A stretch of DNA of 64,000 nucleotides from Solea solea (lineage: Eukaryota; Chordata; Actinopteri; Pleuronectiformes; Soleidae): contig NC_081154.1 in the NCBI RefSeq assembly GCF_958295425.1, positions 11,506,938 through 11,570,937 on the forward strand. The letters run 5' to 3'. Under the pieces are notes generated by a model, which saw only the letters and a program-made list of their open reading frames with translations, was not told where the DNA came from and ran no database searches. How positions within the stretch are numbered: position 1 is the stretch's first letter; each line of letters opens with the position of its first letter. A program made the translations under genes and the position numbers. Shown here one piece after another: positions 13,759 through 26,400 of the stretch.

Positions 13759-14016
13759 AATCAAGAGAGTCCTTAGGTATATGGGTGTGGCTCTGAGACA
13801 GAACTTGAATAGACAGAGGGCATCTGTGTTTTCAATGAAATGTTAAAATATTTGTGACAGGCAACGGCAGCTGCAGTTATAGACAATGAAGCCAGACATA
13901 GCCAATGTGTCAATTCAAGTTCTGTGATGAGGGAAAAGAAGAGAGGTCATAGGGCATCAGACTAGAGCTCTGGGGTCGGACAGATAGATGAGTGGGTGCG
14001 TATGCAGACAGGAAGC

Positions 14017-14346
14017 TCAGTCAAAGGAGGGATTGGATTCAGGGGTGGGTGCATCTTGGCGAGCCTCTGTCTCTACAGTGGCAGGTGAGGGCGGGGGTGA
14101 GGGGGGAGAGGGAGGGAAGGCGGGCTGCTCCTGGCCGTCATTGTTGTCATCATCTGAAGTCCTCCTTCTCTCCCCTGTTCCCTTGGCGGAGCTCTCCCCC
14201 CGCATGTGGTACGTGGCCAGGGAATCCTCCAGCACCGCGCGACACTGCCCCCGGTGGTGGAGGCGGAACTGCCGCAGAGCTTCCAGCAGATGAGCCGCTG
14301 TACTGCCACCTCCCTCCTCACTCTCCTCCTCTCCCCCCGCAGAGGC
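14017..14346 (-). CDS. ppm1b: ppm1b exon 6 (last coding exon)
   Basis: Encodes 109 residues and stop TGA at 14019-14017. The conserved part is [14 protein letters not shown]...LEDSLATYH, equivalent to human LVEALRQMRINHRG...LEEMLTSYR. The remaining tail is low-complexity and rich in Pro, Ser and acidic residues, so it is poorly conserved. The opposite strand is also open here, which is a composition effect. Confidence 0.9.
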   Translation of the reverse strand, partial: ASAGGEEESEEGGGSTAAHLLEALRQFRLHHRGQCRAVLEDSLATYHMRGESSAKGTGERRRTSDDDNNDGQEQPAFPPSPPSPPPSPATVETEARQDAPTPESNPSFD

Positions 14347-15787
14347 CTGAGGTGACACGCCAGGGGTCAGACTCTGCAGGCACGCTCCATGGTCAAAGAC
14401 ACACATCCAGTACATACATACAGGTAACAATCACATCTACAACACACTAGAATGACAATATCAAAGACATGCTTGCGTCTGTTGGACAGAACCATGCAAG
14501 CAGCACTACCTCTGGCCCTGTGGCCAACAACCCTTTGTGATATTTGCTGTGTGGTGTAACAGAGAGGAGGGGGTTGGTCAGCACCCACACAGCCCAGAGA
14601 AAAGAGCCTGCAAGTCAAGAGTCGACTGACATTAATGTGACAAATGCACTCACGTGCCCTTGTGTACACACACAACGCCACAATCACATCCAAACCGTTT
14701 CAAAACAGACAGTGTTCTTTTTTTTTCTTCAGAAAAACAACATTTAGAAGACGCAAAGCCTTGACAGATACTTCTTCGCGAGGCTGGTTATGAGTTTCTC
14801 CTTCAACATCTCTGTGTGAATTACCAAAATTATCCTCAGAGCAAACTCTAAAGATGACAATCGAGTTCATGTTTCTGTATATAGCTGTCCATTTTCACAG
14901 GCGTCTTTTGATAGCCACCTTGAGCACTTTGCCTTACACATTTCACATGAAACCAGAATTTGGAGTATTTCAGATTCAAGTTTTTAAAGTGACACTTTTT
15001 GATTTAAGGGGTTTCGAATACACTAAGCAAGAGCATAACCAAAACAGGACAACATTAACCAGTGAATTCAATTGTAGAGAAATACTATATGGCTTAGTCA
15101 TGACTCAAACACTCATAAGTGAATGCAGAGTGATACTCTAGCACATTTCTTGTTCTAATTGGATCATAATCATGAAGTGACTGTAATGCATTCAACGTCT
15201 TCAGGATATTTTTCATTTGCTTTGTGGTGACATTAAATCATTCAATTTAGAAAAACATGACAGAAGGCATCCCACAGAGGTATTTTTTGCTCTTAGAGCC
15301 AGTGCTTGTATCACATATTTATGTCATCAAGGTTTCTCGAGTGGCGTTATGTCAGTCAATACATTTGACAGTAACGAGGACAGTCCATCACTTTGAATCA
15401 GCAAGCTTCACCTATTGACAGTTTATCACCACCAAGAACTTAATGCTTCACTAAAAAAAGTTGTATATTAACTGTAGGCAAAAGTTGAAATAGACGTGTT
15501 GGTTTACTCAATCGATTTACAAATGAAAAGTTATCCCATAGTTAAATTCTGATGTTTTTAATCCATCTCTTCTTTAAATGGTTTACTACAGAATTTTATC
15601 AAGGCCCCGCTATACATCCAGTTCCAATGATTAACACAAAATTGAAGCCATGACTGCAGAAACCTTTGGTGCTTTTCAACATGAATGCAGTGAACGGAGT
15701 TTCACAAAGCTTACCAAGGTTATTCTGTTAAGCATACCCTGCGCCCTCTTTCAAACTTAAACCTGATTCATTTGCTCTCACTCAAAT

Positions 15788-15822
<35 letters not shown>

Positions 15823-18800
15823 AGTGTCCTTGTCTGGGCTGGTGTGTGTTTATGAGGTCATGTTAAAGGTTGGAAGGGTGAAGAGGTGAGGGGTTTAGAG
15901 AAAGATCAACTCACGCCTTCCTCTTCTCTGTGAGGGTTCAGCTTGTTGTATACTGCCTCGATCACACTGCGTCTGCAAACGCACAAACAACACACAGTTC
16001 ACCGCTTTGAGGAGAGAACAACTCCTAACACAATATAAACAGTCTCTGTTCACTCTTTGCAAATGTATATTGATTCAGGTTAAAATGGAAAGCAACCAAG
16101 TCGATATTTCAGCATCCGCTATAAAAGATCTTCTCTATTCATGAGTACATTAAAGTGATTAGATGAGTGTTAGTGTGTGCGTGTGTGTTGCCTGTGAAAG
16201 ATTGCCAGATTGGATTCTTACCAAATTTTGAGTGCAAAAATAGTGTTTAGGAGTTCTGATAAACTGAGCTACGTGTGCTCACTGTCAAAAAGTGTAACTA
16301 TATTTCAATACAAGTCTAAGTGGGCTTATAGAATTGCCTCATTCAATGATATTGTCACCACTGAAGGAATAAGATCACATATCGTCACACTGTTAAAATA
16401 ATAATTTTGTCATTTTTTGTCAAAATGTTTTTTTTGCCTAAATCATCTCCTCATGACGCCGGCCACCTATGGTAAAATCGCCTACATCCTCAGTTGATCA
16501 GATCATGTGATTTTACCCCTTTAAGATAATGGCCTATGTCAAGTGTGTGACTTAAGCGGTGAAGTTTTTTGTGTTTCCTGAAAAACTTGAAAAAATGAGT
16601 TAGGCGATTATTTTAACAGGGTGACAGAAAACAGAAAATTCAAGAGCAATGAAACAAATGCAGATGCACTGGAATCATACTCCATTACCGTACTGCTATA
16701 TCTGCATTTCCTCACCCTAAAATCACATCGTGTGAAAGTGGATTTTTCTGCATTTATTTATAACTACTGGACACAACCATATTATTTACTCAACTTTCCA
16801 TTTCCCATCTTTTGTGTAATCTTAAACTCATGTTTAATTCAATACACTGCATATTTTTCTAGCTTTTCAGGTCAGTGATCAAACACCAAGCCCAAACGTT
16901 TATAAACCATAAGAAAGTTGTGTATAAAACCTACGCTATTAAATTCTAGTTTTGTTTAACAGCATGTCAGTACACCATGTTGAAAGTTCAATTCCTAGCA
17001 GAGTATTTACTTGCTGGCCAAGCCGCCACCAGGTGGAAGATTGGGGATGTTCTCTGTGGCAATGCTCCTCAGGACTGATACCAGGTCAGGGACTCCAGCC
17101 TCCCCACAGTTTCCTAGTAACTCTGCACACAAACAAAGAGGACAAGGAGTTTGTGAGAGGCTGTGGTAACTTAGACAAAGTTGTAGTGTATTATAAATCA
17201 CCACCTTTTCACTGAGAAATCACAACAGTGGGGAAAAAAAGAAAATGTGATTCATATAACAACTGACTGTAGAGACCTGAACCAGACCCATTTCAAATAT
17301 TTCAATAAAGAATGTTTATTTTGTCCTGATTATGGATTAAGGGAGTAGTGTCAAACTTGTGCTGACAGGTAAATCCACTCCAGGTTTTAAAACAGCTTAT
17401 TACATGTGATAATAACTAAAATAGACGACTTGTTAGCTTTAAACTGTCATTATGACGAAAAAATTAAACCATCCTCTGCCTCTGAGACTGGGCTTTCAAA
17501 CACAAATTTAACATGATTTACAGCACAAAGGTCGAGCATTATCATGTTACAGCTGTTCACCATTGTCTTATTACTGCTGTTGCTGTCCTTATGAAATACT
17601 AGGTGTTTGTGTTGAGTTTTGAGTCTGTGTGACTCTAATTTACTGTAACTTTGGCTGCATCATCAGTTTATCATGTTATAGATGTGTGAGGATGTGTGTG
17701 TGCGTGTGTTAGGTGTGCTGACCCTCAACGCGAGTCTCCAGGTATTTATCCAAATCCTCTTCCTTCTTCACAGCCTCCTCTGAGATCTTGGGAGCTCCTG
17801 GTAAACACACCAGCACCACACTCATGTTGTCCCTGCTCCCCTATAGGATGAGACAAGAGACCAAACAAACACAGCTATATCTATGTCGAACACAAAAATA
17901 CACTGTGTGTACAGAATATCTAATGTTTTCTAATCTTTGAACAACTTTGGCACGTGTATATTCTGAAAGATCAACATAACGCCGAATCAGCTGACCCAAT
18001 TTAGTAAGTATTGAGTCGCAAACATGCTGATGAAAAATAGGTAATGTTAACATGCTGTTCGTTATATTTCCTCAAAATCCCAATAATTAGCAAGGATAAT
18101 TCAAGCATACACACAATCAATCTGGTGAATATCATATAATATAAATAACAAAAACACTTGTTTTTTTTAAAGTGTCACTGGGATTATAAATAAAAGACGG
18201 ATTATGTCCCAATTGCTTTCATTTGGTTTACTTGGGTGCAGAAAACACACCTGGCTGTAGTAAACTGTTTTACAATTTATCAGACAACAAATTAGCTGGC
18301 TGACATTTGTAACGGTCACCTAGGGCCAATATGGAGCTCTGGGCTTAAACCAATAGACAGTCACCTTTTTTTTTTTTTTTTTTTTTTTTCTTTCATGTAA
18401 AATGTCACTGTGAGCAGAGTCCCTTTCTTTAAGTGTAAAATGTCACATACATCACAAAAGGCAGAGGCAGCACAGGAGATTTATGACAGTTTGCTGATGT
18501 TCCTTTGAGAAAACCCATCCGCAAAGTTAAAAATAATCCCCCCGCCTTCGCACATGTTGGTTGAAGACACAAAAATATGTGCTACATGGAAGGTAAAAGT
18601 TTAAGCAGTTTAATGACTGGTGGATGAGTTTGGCTCAGGCAAAGTATGAGTCCTGCCTTATCTTGGATCAATAGCTTGAAGAGCCAATGAATGTGATGAT
18701 ATGAAGGCAGTGTTGTATTATTCAACATCTGATCGATCTAATCTCTTACTGTGAGGCCAGTTGCGTTAAGTTAAAATCATGATTATCCTTATCCTTTTTT

Positions 18801-20179
18801 TATTCTTATTTATTTATTTATTAAGAAATATACCGCAGTATCGTTAAATAAATGATTGTCCATTTAAAAACAAAGGGGTGCTATCTGATAGTGATGTAAC
18901 AATTAATCCATTATTAATCATTAACTACATTAATCACAAACCATTTTGATAATTGATTAATCATTTGTGACTTTCTTTCATTGTAACAAGTTTCTCTGAT
19001 TTCTTTGCTCATCTACAAAAGAAATCATAAATACTGAATATCTTTAGCTTGTGAACAAAACAGGACATTTGAAGATGTGATGTCAGGAAAAATAATCAAC
19101 AGATTAATCACTAATGAAAATAACTGCGAGTTGCAGCTGGAGTATCTGATAAACCTGCAGAACGAAATAATCAGGAAATTAAACAATTTTATGTCAACTC
19201 TTTCTACTCCTAGCTACAACACAGATCCGTCTAATATTTAGTTTTAGAAGTTGAAAATAAAAATCTATTTAATAGTGGACTTATGTGCCACAGCTGTTAA
19301 ATCCAGCTAAAAAGCTGTGGAAATCTATGTGGGATAAACAAAGCTTACCTTATGCAGACAGGTGTCCACCACTGAGTTGCACACCTTCTCCAAGTCATCA
19401 CACACCAGAAGTCGTGAGCGGACAAACTCACACAGCTCCTCGTTGGACATGACGTCCCAGATCCCATCACATGCCAGCACTATGAACTCGTCTCCTTCAA
19501 CAGTTCGTTCCAACACACACACCTCAGGCTCTGGGCTGACCAGCTGCTCCGTGGGGCCCTTACCATCCACACATTTGTAGTCGTAGTCCCCCAGGGCCCG
19601 AGACACAGCCAGGGAGCCATTTACCCTCTGGATCATGACTGAGCCACCAGCATTCTGGATCCGCTCCTTTTCAAGGGGGTTGCAGGGCTTGTGGTCCTGG
19701 GTGGAGAAACCCACCTTGCTGTCTCGACTCAGCACGGCTCGAGAGTCGCCGCAGTTAATGAAGTAGAGGTGAGTCGGGCTGAACAACACGCACACGGCCG
19801 TTGATCCACTGCGGTCCAGGCCCTGCCGCAGGTCGGTGAAGCTGCGCATGTACTCATCAATGTTCAGGAAGCCAGAGCGGATGCCGTCCTTCACGCCCTC
19901 CACAGTGCCCTGTCCTGAACCGAAGTCGCCACTTCCTGACAAGATGTGCTCCAGCAGGTGGCCGGAGCAGTAGTTGGCCACCCGGGAGCCCGCATGGCCA
20001 TCATAAACAGCAAAGAAGGACCAGTCGGTGAGCCCATGGGGGAGACCCACAACAGCTGTGTGGGCATCCTCCATCTCCACCCGCCAGCCCTGCATGGAGC
20101 TCAGGCCGTATCGCAGCCCATTGCCCTCACCGTGGGCACTATGTTTTTCCGTCTTCGGCTTATCCAGGAATGCACCCAT
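14017..20179 (-). CDS. ppm1b: ppm1b: PP2C-family protein phosphatase, Mg2+/Mn2+-dependent 1B (5 coding exons, 482 aa)
   Basis: Ser/Thr phosphatase of the PPM/PP2C family; mammalian PPM1B acts in the cytosol and on membranes and dephosphorylates kinases such as TAK1, IKK-beta and CDKs. The CDS joins exons 20179-19349, 17840-17723, 17122-17011, 15972-15915 and 14346-14017; all phases agree and give 482 codons, against 479 in human PPM1B. Gly2 in MGAFLDK is the usual N-myristoylation site. Catalytic features seen: R33, E37-D38, D60-G61 in DGHAG, D238 in CDGIWD, and D281 in SRDNMS at the start of the second coding exon. The PPM1A/B-specific C-terminal helical region follows ([15 protein letters not shown]). 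The last exon carries [12 protein letters not shown], which marks PPM1B rather than PPM1A, then an acidic, Ser/Pro-rich tail. Residue 130 is Cys (GSTAVC) where human has Gly. Teleosts often keep two ppm1b paralogs; I cannot tell which one this is. Confidence 0.95.
15789..15818. repeat. (CA)n microsatellite in ppm1b intron 5
   Basis: About 15 CA units close to exon 5. Confidence 0.95.
15915..15972 (-). CDS. ppm1b: ppm1b exon 5
   Basis: 58 nt. The first base completes Lys, then [19 protein letters not shown], closely matching the human RNVIEAVYSRLNPHRE segment. Acceptor TTTGCAG, donor GTGAGT; leaves in phase 0. Confidence 0.92.
16384..16625. mobile_element. MITE in ppm1b intron 4
   Basis: Near-perfect 19-bp inverted termini: GTCACACTGTTAAAATAAT at the left and the complement of GTCACCCTGTTAAAATAAT at the right, enclosing 242 bp with no coding capacity. 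Superfamily not assigned. Confidence 0.65.
17011..17122 (-). CDS. ppm1b: ppm1b exon 4
   Basis: 112 nt, phase 1 in and phase 0+2 nt out (ends AA, completing Lys with the next exon). It encodes [11 protein letters not shown] and [14 protein letters not shown], the PP2C alpha/beta C-terminal region. Acceptor TGTGTGCAG, donor GTAAAT. Confidence 0.93.
17723..17840 (-). CDS. ppm1b: ppm1b exon 3
   Basis: 118 nt, entered in phase 0 and left in phase 1. It begins GSRDNMS, whose Asp is a conserved metal ligand of PP2C enzymes, and continues through VVLVC and [11 protein letters not shown] to RVE. Flanks are acceptor CCTATAG and donor G|GTCAGC. Confidence 0.93.
18366..18389. repeat. poly(T) run in ppm1b intron 2
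   Basis: 24 T in a row. Confidence 0.9.
18893..19145 (+). mobile_element. hAT-like MITE copy in ppm1b intron 2
   Basis: Contains AATTGATTAATCATTTGTGA, GAACAAAACAGGACATTTGA, CAACAGATTAATCAC and ends near GAGTTGCAGCTGG. This follows the order of the abundant fish repeat ending in GTTAGTTGCAGCCCTA. Confidence 0.65.
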
Positions 20180-20191
20180 TGCTGCCTATAG
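19349..20191 (-). CDS. ppm1b: ppm1b exon 2 (first coding exon; catalytic core, aa 1-277)
   Basis: The acceptor CTCTCCAG lies just upstream and leaves 12 nt of 5' UTR before the ATG at 20179. The exon ends at the Lys codon of DTCLHK followed by donor GTAAGC, in phase 0. It holds most of the PP2C fold: R33, E37, D38, D60 and D238. Reading past the donor adds only seven residues before a stop, so the open frame beyond 19349 is intron. Confidence 0.95.
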
Positions 20192-20896
20192 CTGGAGAGG
20201 AAGTAAAAGAGAAGCAGGAAACTAAAATGTGAACCATTATACCATCACCAGCACAGACAAAGAAGCTAATGTAGCTCCTCATCATAATCAATACACCCAC
20301 AGTCGGTGGATTTCTTTCCTTCTTTGTCTTGAAAAGACAAATATATATACAAGTTTAAACATAAAAAAATGTACAGACAATAAATAATTATATAAATAAT
20401 AACAAATGTGTTTAGTTATCTTGAAATTAGAAATTAGAACTCAGGAAGGAACCATTACCTGAGAGCACAGTTATTTCACAGTTATTTCAGTTCAAACAAT
20501 AGACCAAAAAACTGCATATATTTCTATAATCAACACATATCTTTGGGTTGTTAAATTTCCCTGTAAATAACCTGTTATTGTGTGTCAATGGTTCAGGGGG
20601 GTGCTTCTTGCTATTATTACACGGTGCTTTTAATTACTTAATGGATGGTGAGAGCCACAGATCCTGACAATAAGACAAAGATAGCAGTGGGGGAACCACA
20701 GAGCTGAGGATTACACCACAGCTGTTAAGCTTCTTTGAGCACAAACAGATTCTTTCACACAAGGTTACTAATACCATTATTAGACTTGGAAATAGAGTCA
20801 CTTTAGTAAAATCAGTCCAACTTAACACCATACACTCTGTGATTGTGAACTGAACACAATAAAAGGCCAATTCGCTCAATATAACAAATTAATAAT

Positions 20897-21030
20897 ATTG
20901 GTTTGTGGACAAAACAAGACAGTATATTTAACTTTTGCTGACATTTTATGGACCAAAGAACTAAGTGCTTAATTGGACAATATAGATTAATCGATTATGA
21001 AATTGATCTTTGGTTGCATCCCTATGAGCT
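20897..21030 (+). mobile_element. hAT-like MITE copy (partial) in ppm1b intron 1
   Basis: GGACAAAACAAGACA, GACATTTTATGGACCAAAGA and GATTAATCGATTATGA, ending GGTTGCATCCCTA; same family as the copy at 18,893. Confidence 0.65.
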
Positions 21031-24000
21031 AAAAAGGTCAATGGAGATGATCACCTCCTGATACATAGTTTTACACTTGAATAAAACTGATTTCAAACAT
21101 TTATGTTGAGAGGTGCGTCACTATTGGACAATGGTAAAAAGAAGAAAAAAAAGACATACATGAGCAAAAGACGTATTATGAGGAAATATTTGCAAACCAA
21201 GTCACGTGTATCAATGGTGATCATCTGCCCTCCAGCCTGTCTACAGCTACAATTCAGTTCTGACCTAAAATTACAGTATACATTGCTTGACTTGAGCTCT
21301 AGCACTGATGAGATTTCAAAATCAATTAAAAAATATATATAGAAAAATTGAAAGCACCCTCGGCATGTCCTTTTTTTGCTCCAACACATTGATTTCTCGC
21401 CCTACGTTACTTCCCACATAGGTGAACACGCGGCATGACAGGCGTGTGCCCAAAAAAGGCTGGTACATGCAAGGTGTGACTACAGCTGGTTTCACAGGAA
21501 AGTGTGTGTGTGTGCATCCATGTATATGTGTGTGTGTGTGAGTGTGTGTGTGAGAGAGAGAGAGTGTAGTGTCATAGACTATGTCAAGAAAAAGGCGCTC
21601 TATAAATATGCCAGGCCAGTTTAGATTTCACGTCCAGGGTGGGGCAGTGGGCCATTGGCATGTCTATTGCTTTTCTGCTATATGATTAATAATTACTTGA
21701 TCATATAAGTCCCTCCATGAAGCTCTCACCTTCCACACGAGTACTGAGATTCAAAAGTAGCCTACATGTTTATGTATTGTAAGAAAGAGGATTCCCATAT
21801 GTATGTTAAAGAAAGAAATCTGTTATGTTCACCAGCAGTGATTCTCTCTAAAAATAAAACAAACACACTGCCATTGCCTAGCAACCACCCACCCTGCAGT
21901 GCAAACATCCAGGCTAAGCTTCATTCAACTACATCCCCTCTCTGTCTCTCACACACACTCACACTCACACTCACTCAACCGCCTGGTAAAGGAAAGAAGA
22001 GTTGCATCATCCATCCATTTAAGCAGTTGCAGCAGATACTACAACTGACTACTTTCAAACACACACTCACACATGTGAGCACACAAGAGAACAAGCAAAG
22101 CCCAAATAAATATCACCACAGAGACATCACACTGAAACCAGGAACTTTCAAGTACTTAACCCCCTCACAATATCTTCCCTGTACCACTGGAAGAGGGAAG
22201 AGGAAGGTCGGGGATTACATAATGCTGAAGAAAGGAACTAAAGTGGATAATGATGCCAACAGATAAAGACATCTTTAGTTTGAGTTAACTATTTCTAATA
22301 GGTTAGTCATTAGCTATTGGTCAATGCAAGTATGACTAAGAAGAAGGCAAATGAAAAGTAAGAAAGAAAATTGTCCAAATCATACTAAGTTAATGTTTCT
22401 GACTGAATAATAATGTGATCATAGTGATCAAATTGTTGTTCAGATTGATAATCATGTTGGCAAAAATGTAATTCATGTTACTGGACTTGGCACAGTGGAA
22501 CAATCCAAGTAGGACACTAAATCTCTTGATGATTCATGTGGACTGTAAGACCTGCATCTCAGGCTAGATAGTGTTGAGTAAACCAAGTTATAACGTGAAT
22601 AATTCTCATCAACCTGTTGGTTCTAAATCTAAACCACAAAATAGATATCAAGACTACAAAAGTAAAAAGAAAATGTCCTAAATATAAGAAAAATACAAGG
22701 TAAAAACAATCATCAAAGGTCCGTCTCTGAGTATTCACTCTGATTTGTTCATTGTTCAAGTTCATGTGATGGATTTAGTGGGTGATGGCAAAGGGAAACA
22801 CCTGATACACATGACACGATCATGTGACATTTCCCCATATTTGTGAAAAGCACCACGTGGGATAGTGAATGAGGAGGGCTGCAGAGTATACTATACTACG
22901 GGTCACATTTCACAGCCACATTTGGAGAAGTCTCTGGAATGGAACAGCCCTGTAGAACCATTATGATCTATTAATTCTTGAAATAAGGACTTTAAAGCAG
23001 CTGAGCCTGAACTGGAACACAGCCTATATTATGTAATTGGTCCCATGAGTAAGGGTGATCACTTCCAAAGCCACACCTTCCTGGTCTATCTCTTGTTACA
23101 CATTTAAAATATCTAATCCAACACTTAAAGGCTACTGCTGAACCCAAATTATACTTTATAATACCGCAACTCTAACCTTGCCGACATTTTTACATTTTCT
23201 TTATTACACACAGAGCAAAGGTGCCAGATCCAACATGCTGCACTTAAGTCAACATTATTAACCCTCCATTAATTAATTTCCCCTTTGAGCTCTGATAAGT
23301 AGCAGAGCGTATTTGCCCTGATACCACTTTTTCTCATGAAATCTTTTTTCCTTTGACTACATTTTAAGTCAAAACATTCTTCACGGATTTAAGATGCCAT
23401 CAAAAGCATACATAACAGAAAACAACATACAAGGAGGGGTGCATAGACAAATAGAGTTACAAATTTGCTTCTGAAGTTTTTACCAAATTATTATTCATTT
23501 AGTCTACAAAGGGTGCACATCTTCAAATCTTTTGTTTTGTTGGACCAAACATCCAAAACCCAATGATATTCAACTGAAAACAAAAATAACATCCAAGAAA
23601 CAGTGACAATGAAATCTTCTATTCCGTTTTGTCTGAATCTGTGATGCACTGCATTCAAGAACCAACAGTTCAACTGCAGTGGTGATGGCAGTTTCCTAAA
23701 ACATCTTCAAAATCCAAGATCCCCTTCCTTATTGACAGACTACTGCCAAGAGTATATAAAGTGACGTAGCAAATTACACATGTATTATTAATAAGACACT
23801 GCAACATGAAGTTACTGATGGCTACTCTGAATGTTGTCAAAAATTATGAGTGGATATTTTGGTTTGAATCACATTTAAAATATACAATAATGTTAAAAAA
23901 ATAAAAGGATTTTCACAAGCAAAACAAAAAGACAACTTTATACTACATATGACAGCTGCAACTAAATATTGTAGACCCACCATAATTTGCATCTAGGATA

Positions 24001-26204
24001 GTTAGATGACTCTGGTCGTCTTGTAAACAAACCAGAGATCACTCTGCGGCAGGGAACGACTGAAAAACCTCTGTGCACTAATCTGATCTCTTGGATTGTG
24101 TTTGTTGAGAAGATACTATCTCTGGATCTCTGGCTAAGATGACAAACCATGGAAGTCAACTGAACAGTGTGGAAAATCTCCTCCTTCGATTAGCACGTCA
24201 CTGGTGGATAGCTACCACAAACTGACAGTTGTCAGCAGATATTAATCTGATGTCTTGGCAACACAAACAGTGCAGATGAATTGGTGAATAGTCTGTCATA
24301 TTCAGTCATTTCTGTGCTCAAAGCTGCAACTAAGGTTGGTACTGATAGTACATGTGCTGCTGTAAGATATAATATTCACTTCATTTTAAAAGACACATAA
24401 TGATAACAAGATGCAGAGAGAGGCACCTTGTGATGCCTTCAGATCAGTCACTCCAACACCACAACCTTTTTTCAGATTAGTCAAGATCTAAAAAAAGCTT
24501 GATGACTGTCTCAATCTCACACTGTCTCTGTGTTTCATCTGCTCCTCAGTCTTTACACAGCAACCGCCAACTCAGATAAGATTATCAGCAGACTAACTCC
24601 TCCCATATCTGACTTGCAGAGCACAATCCACACCAACTGATGTCATATACTGGTCAACAGTGCACCTTATTGCAATCTGATACAGGTGAGATGGGCAGCT
24701 GTCAGACTAAAATTCAACACTGCACAATACAAAGCAGATATGTAAATTACCCACAAGATGTCTCTGCAATAGCGTCTGTGTCAGTGACACTTCAAAAATG
24801 CCTTATCAAGGGATCATATAAAATACTTGGTAATAAAAAAAAAAGGGTGGAGCTTCCTTTGTCATGCCACACGTCTTCATATGTGAATAGCTCTGCTTTG
24901 ATGTAAACTTCTAGCGAACATTGTCTTTGCCAGGGACTGAGACATGTAGCAGAAGTAGTCTTTGCATTGCTGGTGCGGGGTCTGCTCAATAATAAGGAAA
25001 GTCAGAGCAACATTGAGACAGCCTCAGAGACACTCTTGTTTTAACAGTCACGCTTAACTCTCAGTTTGAATCTAAGAGGAGCGCAAATGGTTGAAGTTGT
25101 CAGAATTTAGCTATTGGTTGTGCCCAAAAACATTGTACACTAACAAGGAACAAGCTTATCCGATACTCAGTTTGGGTATCACCAGATGCTGGTTAATATA
25201 AAAGTTGAATCAGATACAATGCTTAAAGGTGTATTGCACAACTGTTCAATATGAACAAATGTCTGCTAAAAATTTTCAAATTAGTTCAAACAATGCTGAT
25301 TAAGCCTCTCTCTGTGATTCTCCATATGACACACACTCTGTCAGTACAGTAGTGTTTCATTTTCATGTCTGTGGAGACATTCCCACACTGCAAACAGAGT
25401 GACACATTTTACATCACAAAGCAAAGTGAGACAGCTGCAAACAGTTGGACTATGACTGAAAATGTCCACAGAAGAAGTTCCATACTGGAGCCCTAAATAT
25501 CTAAATATTAAGTGTTTCACTAAGCACAGGCAAGTGCACCACCATCATGCGCCCCTGTCATGACTGGGGGCTGCATGTGTCTGCCATGCTATTGGAGCAT
25601 TATGTTTTGAAATGGCTGAACACGAGTGGGTAAATACATCAGCACAAATGTGTTATTAATAGCCAAGTTGCTTAGAAAGGATAAAAGACTGTATAGGATC
25701 AGTATTGGAAACCAAAACATAGTATCATGGCATCTCTAATAGCAACAATAGTTCAAAGAAACCACTTATTTAAAAAAACAAAACAAAAAAAAAAAATTTA
25801 AAATAATTTCCAAGGTATGGTTGATCATATTCACTCATACAGACCAATAGTGCTGCATATCTAAAGTAAAGTAAGGAGTTACCAACCAAGCCCATGTTTA
25901 TGATCAGGGCAAACCCTGTACATTGTACAGTACACATCTGCCTGGGAACGCCTGGAACAGATTCAGTAAATATAAAAACAAATAATAATCACAAGTACAA
26001 AACACCTGACACTGCTCCTCCATCAATCAACAGAGGCATGAATCACAAACTTAGAACTGTACAACAGCTACAATGGCCTACATGAGGAAAGATAAAGCAA
26101 TTGTTACAATGTTACAATAATTTGATTTCACATTCTTTACTGCCCTGCAACACCATCCAAAACACAATTGGAGCACTATATATTGATACATCTGAACATT
26201 AAGG

Positions 26205-26400
26205 TCGTAACAACTGTTTTCATAATTGATAGTCCTTGTGAAAACTAATGATCAGTGTTTTATGACTAAATGCCTTGTTTTGTCCCCAGACATTTTCTCT
26301 TATGAAGTAAATAAACTAGACAATATTTAAATTTAAAAAGCTGAAATAGACAACCAGTTTGACTATTAGACAACACTCAAACAGATTAATTGTTGCATTC
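26205..26400 (-). mobile_element. hAT-like MITE copy (reverse) in ppm1b intron 1
   Basis: TTTTCATAATTGATAG, CCTTGTTTTGTCCCCAGACA and AGATTAATTGTTGCATTCCT are the complement of the same family, more decayed. Confidence 0.45.

Larger units (their letters stand above)
9289..14016 (-). other. ppm1b: probable ppm1b 3' UTR or 3' flank
   Basis: No coding signal is visible downstream of the ppm1b stop codon. A canonical AATAAA on the minus strand lies at 9294-9289; if it is the one used, the 3' UTR would be about 4.7 kb. The stretch contains two long G runs, a CA-rich block near 10,140-10,460 and a LINE tail at 11,925. An earlier poly(A) site is equally possible. Confidence 0.35.

Noticed and set aside
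13988..14450. Long open frames on the plus strand opposite the last ppm1b exon
   Set aside because: Antisense of a low-complexity Pro/Ser/Glu-rich coding exon; no conserved domain.
21766..22266. 166-codon open frame in ppm1b intron 1
   Set aside because: Low-complexity, rich in Thr/His/Lys from CA repeats; no family resemblance and no splice context.
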